A DNA stretch of 64,000 nucleotides from NCBI RefSeq assembly GCF_037992945.1, contig NZ_CP150304.1, forward strand, positions 4,974,501 to 5,038,500. The letters run 5' to 3'. Made by a program: the position numbers and the translations under genes. The DNA is from Peribacillus sp. FSL E2-0218 (GTDB lineage Bacteria > Bacillota > Bacilli > Bacillales > DSM-1321). The stretch's first letter is position 1. Each line of letters opens with the position of its first letter. Below, in pieces: positions 8,877-17,827 of this stretch. Below the pieces are notes generated by a model. It worked only from the letters and a program-made list of their open reading frames with translations, was not told where the DNA came from and ran no database searches.

Positions 8877-9593
8877 TTAATGGTCGTCACTTACTTTATG
8901 GGAAAGATAAACCATTGTTAACATAGTGAAAATGAATGCTTGGATGGAGCCGACAAACACACTGAACCCTTCCCAAGCCAACATTGGAATGGCAGCACCA
9001 ATCGCACCAAATGCGCTGCTTGTGCCTAGACCAGCCAGTAAGGTTAATAGTAACTCACCCGCATAGATATTTCCGTATAGCCGCAATCCAAGAGTTAACG
9101 TATTGGCAAGCTCTTCAATAATCTTTAACGGAAACAAGAAACCCATTGGTTGGACGTAAGTTTTTGCATAATTCTTCATACCTCTCATCCTGATACCATA
9201 ATAATGGGTCAATCCCAATACCATGACTGCCAAGGCTAGAGTTATTGCTGGATCAGATGTAGGTGATTTCCACCAAAGCTCTCCTCCTATTACAACGGAG
9301 AAAGGCAATCCTAGCATGTTCGAAACAAATACGTACAATATTAATGTCATTCCCAACATAAGGAACTGACCACCCGTACGCCAATCCATATTGCTGTTGA
9401 TGATGTTTTTCACAAAATCCATAACCCATTCGATAAAGTTTTGCATTCCTGTTGGCTTCATCGCAAGTTTACGAGTTGCTGTTACAGCAATAATGAAGAC
9501 GATGAGACTTGCGATAGTCATCATTAGCACATTAGCCAAGTTGAAATGTATTCCAGTCTCCATAAATTCCCACATAGGAGCTTCATGATTCAA
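8877..9593 (-). CDS. atpB: F1Fo ATP synthase subunit a
   Basis: 238 residues with five or more membrane helices; stator half-channel subunit. The essential Arg is in LGLRLYGNIYAGE near residue 175, and the C-terminal helix has GSIQAFIFTMLTMVYLS. The start is a TTG (9593) preceded by GAGGTG at normal spacing; no in-frame ATG lies close enough. Second gene of the operon, 22 bp after atpI. Confidence 0.95.
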   Translation of the reverse strand: MNHEAPMWEFMETGIHFNLANVLMMTIASLIVFIIAVTATRKLAMKPTGMQNFIEWVMDFVKNIINSNMDWRTGGQFLMLGMTLILYVFVSNMLGLPFSVVIGGELWWKSPTSDPAITLALAVMVLGLTHYYGIRMRGMKNYAKTYVQPMGFLFPLKIIEELANTLTLGLRLYGNIYAGELLLTLLAGLGTSSAFGAIGAAIPMLAWEGFSVFVGSIQAFIFTMLTMVYLSHKVSDDH

Positions 9594-9615
9594 CAGTATT
9601 CACCTCTCTTCTTTA

Positions 9616-9984
9616 CTACCTACGTATGTTTTGTATAAAAAAATCTATCATAATGACAAAATAAACCGTCATTAATCCCACAACCACGCAGACCACTTGA
9701 AACTCATAGGGATACTTCAATGCGATAATTGCAGCTAAACCCGCCACAGACATTCTAGTTAAACTACCAAGTGAGCGCGTTTTTTTACCCTCCGCTACTT
9801 CTTGGGCAAACTTTTTGTTTTTTTTGACCATGGACCAAAAAATAAACAGGCTGAAGGCAGTACCAAGCAACAATCCTTGGAAGACTGAATCATATGATGT
9901 GAATGCCACCCCAATCACATAAATACCCATTAGATACAGCATGTATTTCAGCTGCCTATTGAACATTTTTTCCAATTCTAGCAT
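9616..9984 (-). CDS. atpI: ATP synthase accessory protein AtpI
   Basis: About 122 residues with four hydrophobic segments; AtpI-type proteins precede the structural atp genes and are linked to c-ring assembly or ion handling (family knowledge). C-terminal VGLMTVYFVIMIDFFIQNIR resembles the B. subtilis protein. ATG 9984 (MLELEKMFNRQ) aligns with the B. subtilis start, although GGGAG lies ~13 bases upstream, rather far; an in-frame start at 10032 or ATG 9963 are alternatives. Confidence 0.85.
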   Translation of the reverse strand: MLELEKMFNRQLKYMLYLMGIYVIGVAFTSYDSVFQGLLLGTAFSLFIFWSMVKKNKKFAQEVAEGKKTRSLGSLTRMSVAGLAAIIALKYPYEFQVVCVVVGLMTVYFVIMIDFFIQNIRR

Positions 9985-10133
9985 TTTATCATGTAATCTC
10001 CCTAGAAATATTGTAGATCTGTGGGTTAGCAAGGTAAATTTGCCCGTAATAAGTCCAAATAGAGAGTCGAAAAAGCACTCCTATTTGTCACGTTATTGAC
10101 GTATGAAACCCCTCTCATTCTACATCCTTTGTT

Positions 10134-10162
10134 AGCATACAATAGGCTAGAATCAATGTCAA
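10134..10162 (-). promoter_or_regulatory. SigA promoter of the atp operon
   Basis: Minus strand TTGACA (10157-10162), a 17-bp spacer, TATGCT (10134-10139). The -35 is perfect; the -10 has two mismatches. It predicts a ~145-nt leader before atpI. Nothing else is recognisable in the 9985-10270 gap. Confidence 0.75.
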
Positions 10163-10270
10163 TGAGTGGTTAGTGAAATTTGTCACAGGTTTGTAATTAT
10201 TAACGAAACGTTCACAAATTATCTTTTTTATGCTATTGACATCCGATTTATTTTACATATTGTCTTATGT

Positions 10271-12508
10271 TCACTCAATATGTAACGTCTTTTCCACCCG
10301 ATCTTCCCTTCCATTCCTCCTTGCAAAGATAATTGCTTTATACACTCCTTTAGGTGGCAAGTTCTTCCTCAGGACATTCTTTTTGATCAAACCAGAAGGT
10401 GCCGGCTTCGACCAATCCAGATATCCTGCAAATTTTAAGCTATCTTCCTCATAAAGGGCAATCCCGAATTCGTCGGCCCCCCTCGGAAGGTACATTTCGT
10501 AACGATAAGTTCCAGCTTGATCTCCTTGTCCAAAATCAAAACCCATCACCCTTGGATAATCAGGCTCTTCTTTCACATATAAATAGGGAAGGGAAATTCT
10601 TTTCGTTCCTTCCATTATAAGAAGGTAGCCATCGAAGACTCCCTTTTCCAAATCAGCCGGGTTTACCTGAAGCCCCACTTTCAGCCTTTTCTTTTCCTTC
10701 GGCTTCAAAGTAAGGGATTTCGGCAACTCCCATGTGAGCCCCTTCTCCTTTAGTGGCACTTTAAACGAATAGTTCCTCATTTTCGTTCCCGTATTTTCAA
10801 TCAATATCGTTTCATGATGCTCTTCAATTCCACCCTTTTTCGTATACATCCCAAATGATAACGAGCTTGGATTCAAGAGCGTGTCCGCCTTTAAGGCTTC
10901 GTCGATCTGGATGCGTCCCGCCCCTTGTTCATATGTGTGATAAAATTCGCCGGCAGATTTCCTTAATGGCTTGGATGTGCTCATCAATGCCGATTTCACT
11001 TGATCGGGGGTCCAGTCCGGATGCTTTTGCAAAATCAACGCGCACGCTCCTGCCACATGCGGAGCTGACATGCTGGTTCCGTCGAGTGACATATATCCAT
11101 TAGGAATGGTGCTTTCAATTTGGACTCCAGGCGCCAATACGTCCGGCTTTATTCCCCATGATACTGTCACCGGACCTCTTGAGCTAAAATCAGCGAGCCG
11201 ATCTTGTTCGTTTTTATATAAGAAGCGAACGGTATGACTATGCTCTTGCTCCATGACTTTCTTAAGGCGCAACCCATCTCTTCTATTAATAGAAGCCACT
11301 GGGATATTCATTTCTTTTTCCAGGCTTCCTGTAAAGGTCCCGCCCGTATTATTATAGATGATCACTCCTTCGGCACCCGCCTTCGCCGCATTGGATGCCT
11401 TCTGCTGGAAAGTGAGTACCCCGCGCTCCAGCAACACAATCTTATCCTGGGCATGCTTCAGGTCTTTTTCATCTCCAAGACCGCCATCCATCACCTCTTC
11501 GGAAAACGCCAGATTCCATTTCCTCGACCCTTGAAATGAATGCAAGCGCGTATGATGCTTTTTCGAACCTAGGCCGTAAACCATGAACGGAACCTTTAAA
11601 GGAGGAGTGGATGCTCCGACGGAAATCGCTTTTTCCGAGGTTCCTGGAGAACCGACAGTCCATACCTCCGGACCGGAGTTTCCATTCGAAGTCACGGCTA
11701 CGATGCCGCTTTCGACCGCCTTATTCAACGCAAGCGATATCGGTAAATCCGGACCATTTACGTTATTGCCGAGAGATAGGTTCAATACATCCATCTCATC
11801 CTTCATTGCCGACTCGATAGCCGTCAAAACTTGCTCGGTATCCCCAGCACCGCCTGGACCCAGCGCCCGATATGCATAAATCTCCGCTTCCGGGGCTACG
11901 CCCTTCAGTTTTCCATTGGCAGCTATGATACCTGCAACGTGCGTTCCATGTAATGTATCCAGCTCACCCTGTTTTTTAGTTTCCATCGGATCTCCATCAC
12001 CATCAACCAGATCCTTCCCTCCCCGATAAGCCCGTTGTAAATCCGGATGTGTATAATCAATCCCTGTGTCGATCACCCCAACTTTGACTCCTTTTCCGGT
12101 GATTCGATGGTTCTCCTCATCAAGGAAAGCTCTCACCCTCTCTCCTCCTATGTATGGGACACTTTCATCCAAGACAGCATGATACGTGGAAACCTCCGTA
12201 ACCGCCTGGATATCATTTTCCTTTTTAAGCCGTTCGATCTCATTGAGGCTTCCCCGTAACGAAAAACCATTAAGCGCAACCGAATAAACCGTCCGTAACT
12301 GGAGAGTTGGATATTTCCCAAGCAGTTCACTGATTTTTTTTCGCTCAATAGCTTGATCCATCGTGACAACGACCGTCACTTTTTTAGATTCGGATAACTT
12401 GGGCAACGGCGGCAAAATGATGGATGCCGCTTCCTTTTCATATGAATAAGTAAATAATAGAAGAAAAACAGTTATATATATGAACAATTTCATTACCAGC
12501 TTCAACAT
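10271..12508 (-). CDS. Secreted subtilisin-family serine protease with PA insertion
   Basis: About 745 residues, exported and probably processed. N-terminal signal sequence (basic start, hydrophobic to residue ~25), an inhibitor-type propeptide (residues ~40-105), then an S8 catalytic domain: Asp in VGVIDTGIDYTHPD (~148), His in HGTHVAGI (~190), Ser in GTSMSAPHVAGA (~478). A protease-associated insertion (KIVLLERGVLTFQQKA) lies between His and Ser, as in Vpr-like minor extracellular proteases. The C-terminal ~230 residues look like beta-rich accessory domains. ATG 12508 has AGGGG six bases upstream; ATG 12514 is too close to it. Likely monocistronic between hairpins and the atp promoter. Confidence 0.9.
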   Translation of the reverse strand: MLKLVMKLFIYITVFLLLFTYSYEKEAASIILPPLPKLSESKKVTVVVTMDQAIERKKISELLGKYPTLQLRTVYSVALNGFSLRGSLNEIERLKKENDIQAVTEVSTYHAVLDESVPYIGGERVRAFLDEENHRITGKGVKVGVIDTGIDYTHPDLQRAYRGGKDLVDGDGDPMETKKQGELDTLHGTHVAGIIAANGKLKGVAPEAEIYAYRALGPGGAGDTEQVLTAIESAMKDEMDVLNLSLGNNVNGPDLPISLALNKAVESGIVAVTSNGNSGPEVWTVGSPGTSEKAISVGASTPPLKVPFMVYGLGSKKHHTRLHSFQGSRKWNLAFSEEVMDGGLGDEKDLKHAQDKIVLLERGVLTFQQKASNAAKAGAEGVIIYNNTGGTFTGSLEKEMNIPVASINRRDGLRLKKVMEQEHSHTVRFLYKNEQDRLADFSSRGPVTVSWGIKPDVLAPGVQIESTIPNGYMSLDGTSMSAPHVAGACALILQKHPDWTPDQVKSALMSTSKPLRKSAGEFYHTYEQGAGRIQIDEALKADTLLNPSSLSFGMYTKKGGIEEHHETILIENTGTKMRNYSFKVPLKEKGLTWELPKSLTLKPKEKKRLKVGLQVNPADLEKGVFDGYLLIMEGTKRISLPYLYVKEEPDYPRVMGFDFGQGDQAGTYRYEMYLPRGADEFGIALYEEDSLKFAGYLDWSKPAPSGLIKKNVLRKNLPPKGVYKAIIFARRNGREDRVEKTLHIE

Positions 12509-12558
12509 AATCATCCCCTTAGCTGTTAGCTTTTCTCAACAACCTTGGAGTATGCAAA

Positions 12559-12592
12559 TAAAAAGGAAAAGCAGTATCGCTTTTCCTTTTTA
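12559..12592 (-). terminator. Hairpin with T tail upstream of the protease gene
   Basis: A 13-bp stem (AAAAAGGAAAAGC and its complement) with a short loop; both strands end in T-rich sequence. Position suggests it isolates the protease gene from upstream transcription. Confidence 0.55.
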
Positions 12593-12747
12593 TTTTTCTA
12601 CTTCCCAGCCCCATTCTTGAATTTGAAGCAATCACCGGCAATATAGCTGACCTATGCAAGTAACTCACGATGGTCCCCAGTGAAACGAAACGCGCCCTTC
12701 TTTTTCACGCACAATGGAATGCAACGGTAAAGTCCAACCATCCAAAC

Positions 12748-12783
12748 AAAAAAAACTGCAGACAAATCGAGTTTGTCTGCAGT
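12748..12783 (-). terminator. Terminator of the upp-wecB unit (dispersed palindrome family)
   Basis: An 11-bp perfect stem (12756-12766 with 12772-12782) containing CTGCAGACAAA, followed on the minus strand by eight T residues. The right arm and flank (CGAGTTTGTCTGCAGTCT) recur almost unchanged at 34150-34170 and 51345-51365. Confidence 0.85.
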
Positions 12784-12799
12784 CTAAAATTATCCTTCA

Positions 12800-13942
12800 T
12801 TATGAATCAAATCTAGTTGGCGGTACATCCACTTGCTTGAAATAGTAACGGATCGCTTCCGCTATACGAGCTGAAGCATTCCCATCACCATACGGATTCG
12901 AAGCCTTGGACATTTTTTCATGTTCTTCTTCGTTCGTCAGTAATTCATGTGCCATATTGAAGACCATCTGTTCATCAGTGCCCGCCAATTTTAAAGTACC
13001 AGCCAATATCCCTTCAGGACGTTCAGTCGTATCCCTTAAAACAAGGACGGGTACCCCAAGTGACGGCGCTTCTTCTTGGATGCCTCCAGAGTCGGTCATG
13101 ATCAAATAAGCCCTTGAAGCGAAGTTATGAAAATCCAATACATCCAATGGCTCGATTAAATGAACCCGGGATTCCTCTCCGAGAATTTCATTTGCCAGTT
13201 CCTGAACAAGTGGATTTAAATGGACTGGGTAAACGACTTGAATGTCATCATGCTCGGCAATGAGTCTCTTGACAGCCCTGAAGATATTCCGCATCGGCTC
13301 CCCTAGATTTTCCCGGCGATGAGCAGTCAGTAAAATGAGCTTGTCTTCTCCCAATCCAGTTAAAACGGGGTGGCTGTATGAGGACCGTACCGTCGTTTTT
13401 AAAGCATCAGTCGCCGTATTCCCCGTCACGAAGATATTGTCCTTCTTGTTTTCGTTCAACAGATTCGCTTCCGCTTTTGAAGTCGGAGCAAAATGCAAGT
13501 CCGCCATCGTCCCGGTAAGTTGGCGATTCATCTCTTCCGGGTATGGGGAATATTTATTCCAAGTGCGCAACCCCGCTTCTACATGGCCAATGACGACCTG
13601 ATTGTAAAAGGCAGCCAGGCTGGCGACAAACGTTGTAGTCGTATCACCATGGACAAGGACGATATCAGGCTCGGCTTCCTTCATGATGGAATCAAGACCG
13701 TTTAATGCCCTCGTTGTGATATCGGCAAGTGTTTGCCTATCCTTCATGATGTTCAGGTCATAATCCGGCTGGATCGAGAATAATTCAAGAACTTGATCTA
13801 ACATTTGACGATGTTGAGCCGTAACGGCAACGATCGGCTTGAAATGTTCTGGGTGTTTTTGGAATTCCAAAACTAACGGAGCCATTTTGACGGCTTCCGG
13901 TCTCGTACCGAAAATTGTCATGACCTTTATCGGTTCGTTCAT
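12800..13942 (-). CDS. wecB: UDP-N-acetylglucosamine 2-epimerase (non-hydrolysing)
   Basis: 380 residues; interconverts UDP-GlcNAc and UDP-ManNAc for teichoic acid linkage or other surface polymers. Two-domain GT-B-like fold with FGTRPEAVKMAPLV at the N-terminus, VHGDTTTTF, HVEAGLRT, LLTAHRREN and TDSGGIQEEA, all family hallmarks. Same length as B. subtilis MnaA. ATG 13942 follows GAGGTG. It lies 24 bp after upp in the same direction, so it is probably cotranscribed; the pairing with upp and atp resembles B. cereus-type genomes. Confidence 0.93.
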   Translation of the reverse strand: MNEPIKVMTIFGTRPEAVKMAPLVLEFQKHPEHFKPIVAVTAQHRQMLDQVLELFSIQPDYDLNIMKDRQTLADITTRALNGLDSIMKEAEPDIVLVHGDTTTTFVASLAAFYNQVVIGHVEAGLRTWNKYSPYPEEMNRQLTGTMADLHFAPTSKAEANLLNENKKDNIFVTGNTATDALKTTVRSSYSHPVLTGLGEDKLILLTAHRRENLGEPMRNIFRAVKRLIAEHDDIQVVYPVHLNPLVQELANEILGEESRVHLIEPLDVLDFHNFASRAYLIMTDSGGIQEEAPSLGVPVLVLRDTTERPEGILAGTLKLAGTDEQMVFNMAHELLTNEEEHEKMSKASNPYGDGNASARIAEAIRYYFKQVDVPPTRFDS

Positions 13943-13966
13943 TCGTTACACCTCAGTTTCCATCCA

Positions 13967-14596
13967 TTATTTTGTGCCGAATAAACGATCTCCCGCGTCT
14001 CCCAGACCTGGAACGATGTAACCATGTTCATTCAGCTTCTCATCAAGTCCTGCAATATAAATATCCACATCAGGATGAGCTTCTTTTAATGCATCCACAC
14101 CTTCTGGAGCTGCAATCAGGCACATGAATTTAATATTGACCGCACCGCGCTTTTTAATGGAGTGGATCGCTTCGATGGCAGAACCGCCGGTAGCTAGCAT
14201 TGGATCAACGACGATACATTCCCTCTCAGCCAAATCACTCGGCATTTTCGCATAATATTCGACAGGTTTCAATGTTTCCGGATCACGGTATAGACCGACA
14301 TGTCCGACCTTGGCAGCAGGAATCAATTTAATGATTCCGTCCACCATCCCTATGCCCGCACGCAAGATTGGAACGATCCCCACTTTTTTACCCGAGAGCA
14401 TTTTCACCTTCGCTGTGCTTACCGGTGTTTGGATTTCCACCTCTTCAAGCGGCATATCCCTTGTGATTTCAAACGCCATCAATGAAGCCACTTCATCAAC
14501 TAGTTCGCGGAATTCTTTTGTTCCTGTATTTATATCGCGTATATAGGCTAATTTGTGTTGAATTAACGGGTGATCGAAAACAAAAACTTTTCCCAT
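13967..14596 (-). CDS. upp: Uracil phosphoribosyltransferase
   Basis: 209 residues; makes UMP from uracil and PRPP in pyrimidine salvage. The PRPP loop VDPMLATGGSA and the uracil-site region AGLDEKLNEHGYIVPGLGDA are clear. ATG 14596 (MGKVFVFDHPLIQHK) has GGAGAG 7 bases upstream and gives the B. subtilis length; an upstream ATG adds seven poorly conserved residues. Confidence 0.97.
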   Translation of the reverse strand: MGKVFVFDHPLIQHKLAYIRDINTGTKEFRELVDEVASLMAFEITRDMPLEEVEIQTPVSTAKVKMLSGKKVGIVPILRAGIGMVDGIIKLIPAAKVGHVGLYRDPETLKPVEYYAKMPSDLAERECIVVDPMLATGGSAIEAIHSIKKRGAVNIKFMCLIAAPEGVDALKEAHPDVDIYIAGLDEKLNEHGYIVPGLGDAGDRLFGTK

Positions 14597-14780
14597 TTGG
14601 CATCTCTCCAATTCCATTGCTTAATTTTGCTCTTTTTATGATTTCCCTATTTGAATAGAAAAATTTTCGTGCCTTTAAATTCACTTCAACCTATTTTACA
14701 GAAAAAAGGTTCAATCTTCAATAAAGGTTTAGATGTCAGACCTATTTTCACAATTCAGATTCTTCAATTATAATCCGCAG

Positions 14781-14807
14781 AAAAAACCACTCCTAAAAAA
14801 GGAGCGG
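14781..14807 (-). terminator. Terminator of glyA
   Basis: An 8-bp stem (14787-14794 with 14800-14807) and an A-rich loop, followed on the minus strand by six T residues, 9 bp after the glyA stop. Confidence 0.8.
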
Positions 14808-14815
14808 CTCGGATA

Positions 14816-16057
14816 TTACAATGAAGGATATAATTCGAACTTACTCGTTAACGATTCCACACGTTGTTTCGCTTCTTCAAGTTTAGCCTCATCTTCATTA
14901 TTCTTCAGAACAAGTCCGATGATCGATGCTATTTCATCCATATCTTCCAAACCGAAGCCACGCGATGTCACAGCAGCGGTACCGATACGAATACCACTCG
15001 TTACGAATGGTTTTTCCGGATCATAAGGAATCGCATTTTTGTTAACCGTAATTCCGATTTCATCAAGAACGTGCTCAGCGATTTTTCCAGTCAATCCTGT
15101 AGAGCGTACATCAAGAAGAATCAAGTGATTGTCCGTCCCATCAGAAACAAGGGTGAACCCTTCCTTTTTCAAACCTTCGCCCAAGCGTTTGGCGTTGTCG
15201 ATGATTTGCTGTGCATACACTTTAAAATCTTCTTGAAGCGCTTCGCCGAATGCAACAGCTTTAGCGGAGATTACATGCATCAATGGCCCGCCTTGAATAC
15301 CCGGGAAAATTGATTTATCGATTTTCTTGCCAAATTCTTCTTTACAAATGATCATCCCACCGCGTGGTCCGCGAAGTGTTTTGTGAGTTGTTGTCGTTAC
15401 GAAATCAGCATAAGGGATAGGACTTTGGTGCAATCCTGCAGCAACAAGACCTGCGATATGGGCCATATCTACCATCAAATATGCTCCAACTTCATCTGCA
15501 ATCTCGCGGAATCGCTTGAAATCAATTTCTCGTGGATACGCGCTCGCACCTGCGACGATCATTTTTGGTTTGTGCTGACGCGCTTTTTCCAATACATCAT
15601 TATAATCGATACGGTGGTCTTTTTCGTCTACACCATATTCTACAAAATTATAATTGACGCCACTGAAGTTTACCGGGCTGCCATGTGTTAAATGTCCCCC
15701 ATGGGAAAGGTTCATGCCAAGCACCGTGTCGCCTGTTTGAAGTACCGTGAAGTATACCGCCATATTGGCTTGAGCCCCAGAGTGCGGCTGTACGTTCACA
15801 TACTCTCCGCCGAAAATCTCTTTTGCACGATCACGGGCCAGATCCTCAACGATATCGACATACTCACAACCGCCATAATAACGTTTTCCAGGGTAACCTT
15901 CTGCATATTTATTGGTTAGGACCGATCCTTGAGCTTCCATGACCGCTTCACTCACGAAGTTTTCAGAAGCAATAAGCTCGATCTTACTTCTTTGACGCCC
16001 TAATTCCAGTTGAATTGCGTTAAACACTTGCTCATCTTGCTTGGCTAAACGATTCAT
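14816..16057 (-). CDS. glyA: Serine hydroxymethyltransferase
   Basis: 413 residues; a PLP enzyme converting serine and tetrahydrofolate to glycine and methylene-tetrahydrofolate. The PLP-binding Lys lies in VTTTTHKTLRGPRGG near residue 226; SENFVS, GGHLTHG and DMAHIAGLVA are conserved. An open frame extends 30 codons upstream, but ATG 16057 (MNRLAKQDEQ) has GAGGAGG and the family start. Two PurR-like boxes lie ~150 bp upstream, matching purine-linked control of glyA in B. subtilis. Confidence 0.97.
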   Translation of the reverse strand: MNRLAKQDEQVFNAIQLELGRQRSKIELIASENFVSEAVMEAQGSVLTNKYAEGYPGKRYYGGCEYVDIVEDLARDRAKEIFGGEYVNVQPHSGAQANMAVYFTVLQTGDTVLGMNLSHGGHLTHGSPVNFSGVNYNFVEYGVDEKDHRIDYNDVLEKARQHKPKMIVAGASAYPREIDFKRFREIADEVGAYLMVDMAHIAGLVAAGLHQSPIPYADFVTTTTHKTLRGPRGGMIICKEEFGKKIDKSIFPGIQGGPLMHVISAKAVAFGEALQEDFKVYAQQIIDNAKRLGEGLKKEGFTLVSDGTDNHLILLDVRSTGLTGKIAEHVLDEIGITVNKNAIPYDPEKPFVTSGIRIGTAAVTSRGFGLEDMDEIASIIGLVLKNNEDEAKLEEAKQRVESLTSKFELYPSL

Positions 16058-16205
16058 TCCGTAATTCCTCCTCAAAATGTGCGTGATTCGCTTTTTAGTA
16101 TTTATGTGCAACATGTCTTCATAAAGACATGAAAAAGCCTGTCCCATAATAATTAGAAAATTCTACTCCATTTTAACATGTCTATTTTAGAAGTGATAGT
16201 GTAAT

Positions 16206-16250
16206 TTTATCGAACGTTAAATGTTTTTACATTTGTAAATGTTCGTATTT
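16206..16250. promoter_or_regulatory. Pair of inverted PurR-box-like sites upstream of glyA
   Basis: A CGAAC core at 16211-16215 and the inverted GTTCG at 16241-16245, each in AT-rich flanks resembling AWWWCCGAACWWT. The second fits at 12 of 13 positions, the first less well; about 19 bp separates the boxes. PurR control of glyA is known in B. subtilis; here it is inferred. A TAAAAT with upstream TG at 16170-16178 (minus) is a possible -10. Confidence 0.5.
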
Positions 16251-16489
16251 AACTTATTATTTTTGTATAATACTTCATTTAACCTAGGTTCACAAGCTAA
16301 AATGACTTCCATCCCCCCTGAAATACAGTTCCCTTCCATTTATGACGATTTAAAAATGGCATGGCTTGATGGAGCTTGTCTACAGTCAGGCGATGTCGGT
16401 TTCACGAAGCATTTCAGATATTACCCTTAAAACGTCACTTTCCACTCGGATCAGGACCTTTGTTTCTTGTGCAGGCCATCCAAATAATC
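16251..16489. other. Non-coding gap between ywlG and glyA
   Basis: The ywlG-glyA gap (16058-16578) holds the glyA leader, the PurR-like boxes and the ywlG terminator. The rest, 16251-16489, is AT-rich; I see no gene, RNA or repeat in it. Confidence 0.5.
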
Positions 16490-16522
16490 AAAAAGGGTTC
16501 CGGAATGAGACCTCCGAAACCC
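16490..16522 (-). terminator. Terminator downstream of ywlG
   Basis: A 10-bp stem (16495-16504 with 16513-16522, GGGTTTCGGA type) with an 8-nt loop and five T residues on the minus strand. Confidence 0.75.
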
Positions 16523-16578
16523 TGCTTATAAACGGAACATGCCTCATACGAGACCAGGCGTGCGAGCCAACCGTCTAC

Positions 16579-17172
16579 TCAATGACAACTCTTGTTGACG
16601 GAAATGTCCTGATAGACGGCCCGCTCCCCGCCGATAAGTTTGGGGCGGGTTTTTGCCATCGTCACATGTGCGTGCCCTATTTCCTTGATGGCAGATCGAA
16701 GCGGAACGGCCACATGCTTTAAATGCATACCAATGAAGGTATCCCCAATATCCATGCCCGCTTCCGCTTTAATATGCTCCACGACTACGGCATCTTTCCA
16801 TTGTTGAAAGGCGTATGTTGCCATTGATCCGCCTGCCGTCCTGACCGGTATGACGGACACTTCTTCATACCCTCTTCGCACAGCCGTTTCCCTTTGCAAG
16901 ACCAAGGCCCGATTAAGATGCTCGCAACATTGATAGGCCACTTGGACACCGGTTTTTTCTTGAAAATCGCTCACAACGGAAAATATCATCCCGGCAACAT
17001 CGAGCGTTCCTTCCGTGCCGATCCGTTTTCCCACCACTTCACTTGTACTGCAGCCAATGACCAACAGTTGTTTCTCTTTCAAGGCCGCCTCTTCTTGAAA
17101 CTCATGCAAAAGTTCCCGAAACTGGTTTTCCCATCTCTCAAGTTCATTTGAAATTTTAGCTCCACTTGACAT
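16579..17172 (-). CDS. ywlG: YwlG-like UPF0340/TIGR01440 family protein
   Basis: About 197 residues, function unknown. Recognisable family features: LLVIGCSTSEVVGKRIG, CCEHLNRALV, GGSMATYAF and the C-terminal MAKTRPKLIGGERAVYQDI. ATG 17172 follows AAAGGA at good spacing; a TTG 18 bases upstream overlaps that site. It is the last gene before the terminator and probably follows rpiB in one transcript (80 bp gap). Confidence 0.85.
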   Translation of the reverse strand: MSSGAKISNELERWENQFRELLHEFQEEAALKEKQLLVIGCSTSEVVGKRIGTEGTLDVAGMIFSVVSDFQEKTGVQVAYQCCEHLNRALVLQRETAVRRGYEEVSVIPVRTAGGSMATYAFQQWKDAVVVEHIKAEAGMDIGDTFIGMHLKHVAVPLRSAIKEIGHAHVTMAKTRPKLIGGERAVYQDISVNKSCH

Positions 17173-17253
17173 GAAAACGCATCCTTTCAATAAGAAAACT
17201 TGCTATCCGAAGAAAAGTCAAATCACTGCATATCCTTTTCAAGGATTTACGCT

Positions 17254-17700
17254 TCAGCTATGTTTTCCTTCATAGTCGGCTATTTTTCCGATCCTATTTT
17301 GATGGCGGCCGCCTTCAAATTCCGAGGTCAGCCATGTTTGAGCGATTTCCCTGGCAAGTCCAGGTCCGATGACACGCTCTCCCATCGCCAGCATATTGGT
17401 ATCATTATGCTGACGGGTCAATTTAGCGCTATAGACATCATGCACCAAAGCACAGCGTATCCCTTTGACTTTATTCGCTGCAATGCTCATCCCAATCCCT
17501 GTACCACAGATCAAGATGCCCCGATCGAACTCACCCTTTGCCACTTTTTCAGCAACAGGCAAAGCATAATCCGGATAATCGACTGACGTACTGCATTCAC
17601 AGCCAAAATCCTCAAACGGGATCTGTAACTCATTCATTAAATTCTTGATTTCTTCACGGATATGAATTCCACCATGATCCGAGGCAATCGCAACTTTCAT
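17254..17700 (-). CDS. rpiB: Ribose-5-phosphate isomerase B / RpiB-LacAB family
   Basis: 148 residues. Interconverts ribose-5-phosphate and ribulose-5-phosphate in the pentose phosphate pathway. The start MKVAIASDHGG, the active-site Cys loop ICGTGIGMSIAANKVKGIRC and the VHDVYSAKLTRQHNDTNML segment define the family. ATG 17700 lies 6 bases after GGAGG. Corresponds to ywlF in the syntenic B. subtilis region. Confidence 0.93.
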   Translation of the reverse strand: MKVAIASDHGGIHIREEIKNLMNELQIPFEDFGCECSTSVDYPDYALPVAEKVAKGEFDRGILICGTGIGMSIAANKVKGIRCALVHDVYSAKLTRQHNDTNMLAMGERVIGPGLAREIAQTWLTSEFEGGRHQNRIGKIADYEGKHS

Positions 17701-17789
17701 CAAAATCCTCCTCTTGCTTTTTATTTGATTTCATTGTGTCACAAAATTGTGAAAAGATAAAGGATGGCGGCCGCCGTCCATGCCTAAAA

Positions 17790-17818
17790 AGAAGCAGGAA
17801 ACCGCTCCGGTTTCCTGC
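17790..17818 (-). terminator. Terminator of the chemoreceptor-like gene
   Basis: A perfect 11-bp stem GCAGGAAACCG (17794-17804 with 17808-17818), 3-nt loop, then TTCTTTTTA on the minus strand, 10 bp after the gene. Confidence 0.85.
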
Positions 17819-17827
17819 AGGGAATTT

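Noticed and set aside
17200..17586. 128-codon plus-strand open frame opposite rpiB
   Set aside because: Lies over rpiB, which has a full set of conserved motifs and a good ribosome site on the minus strand.
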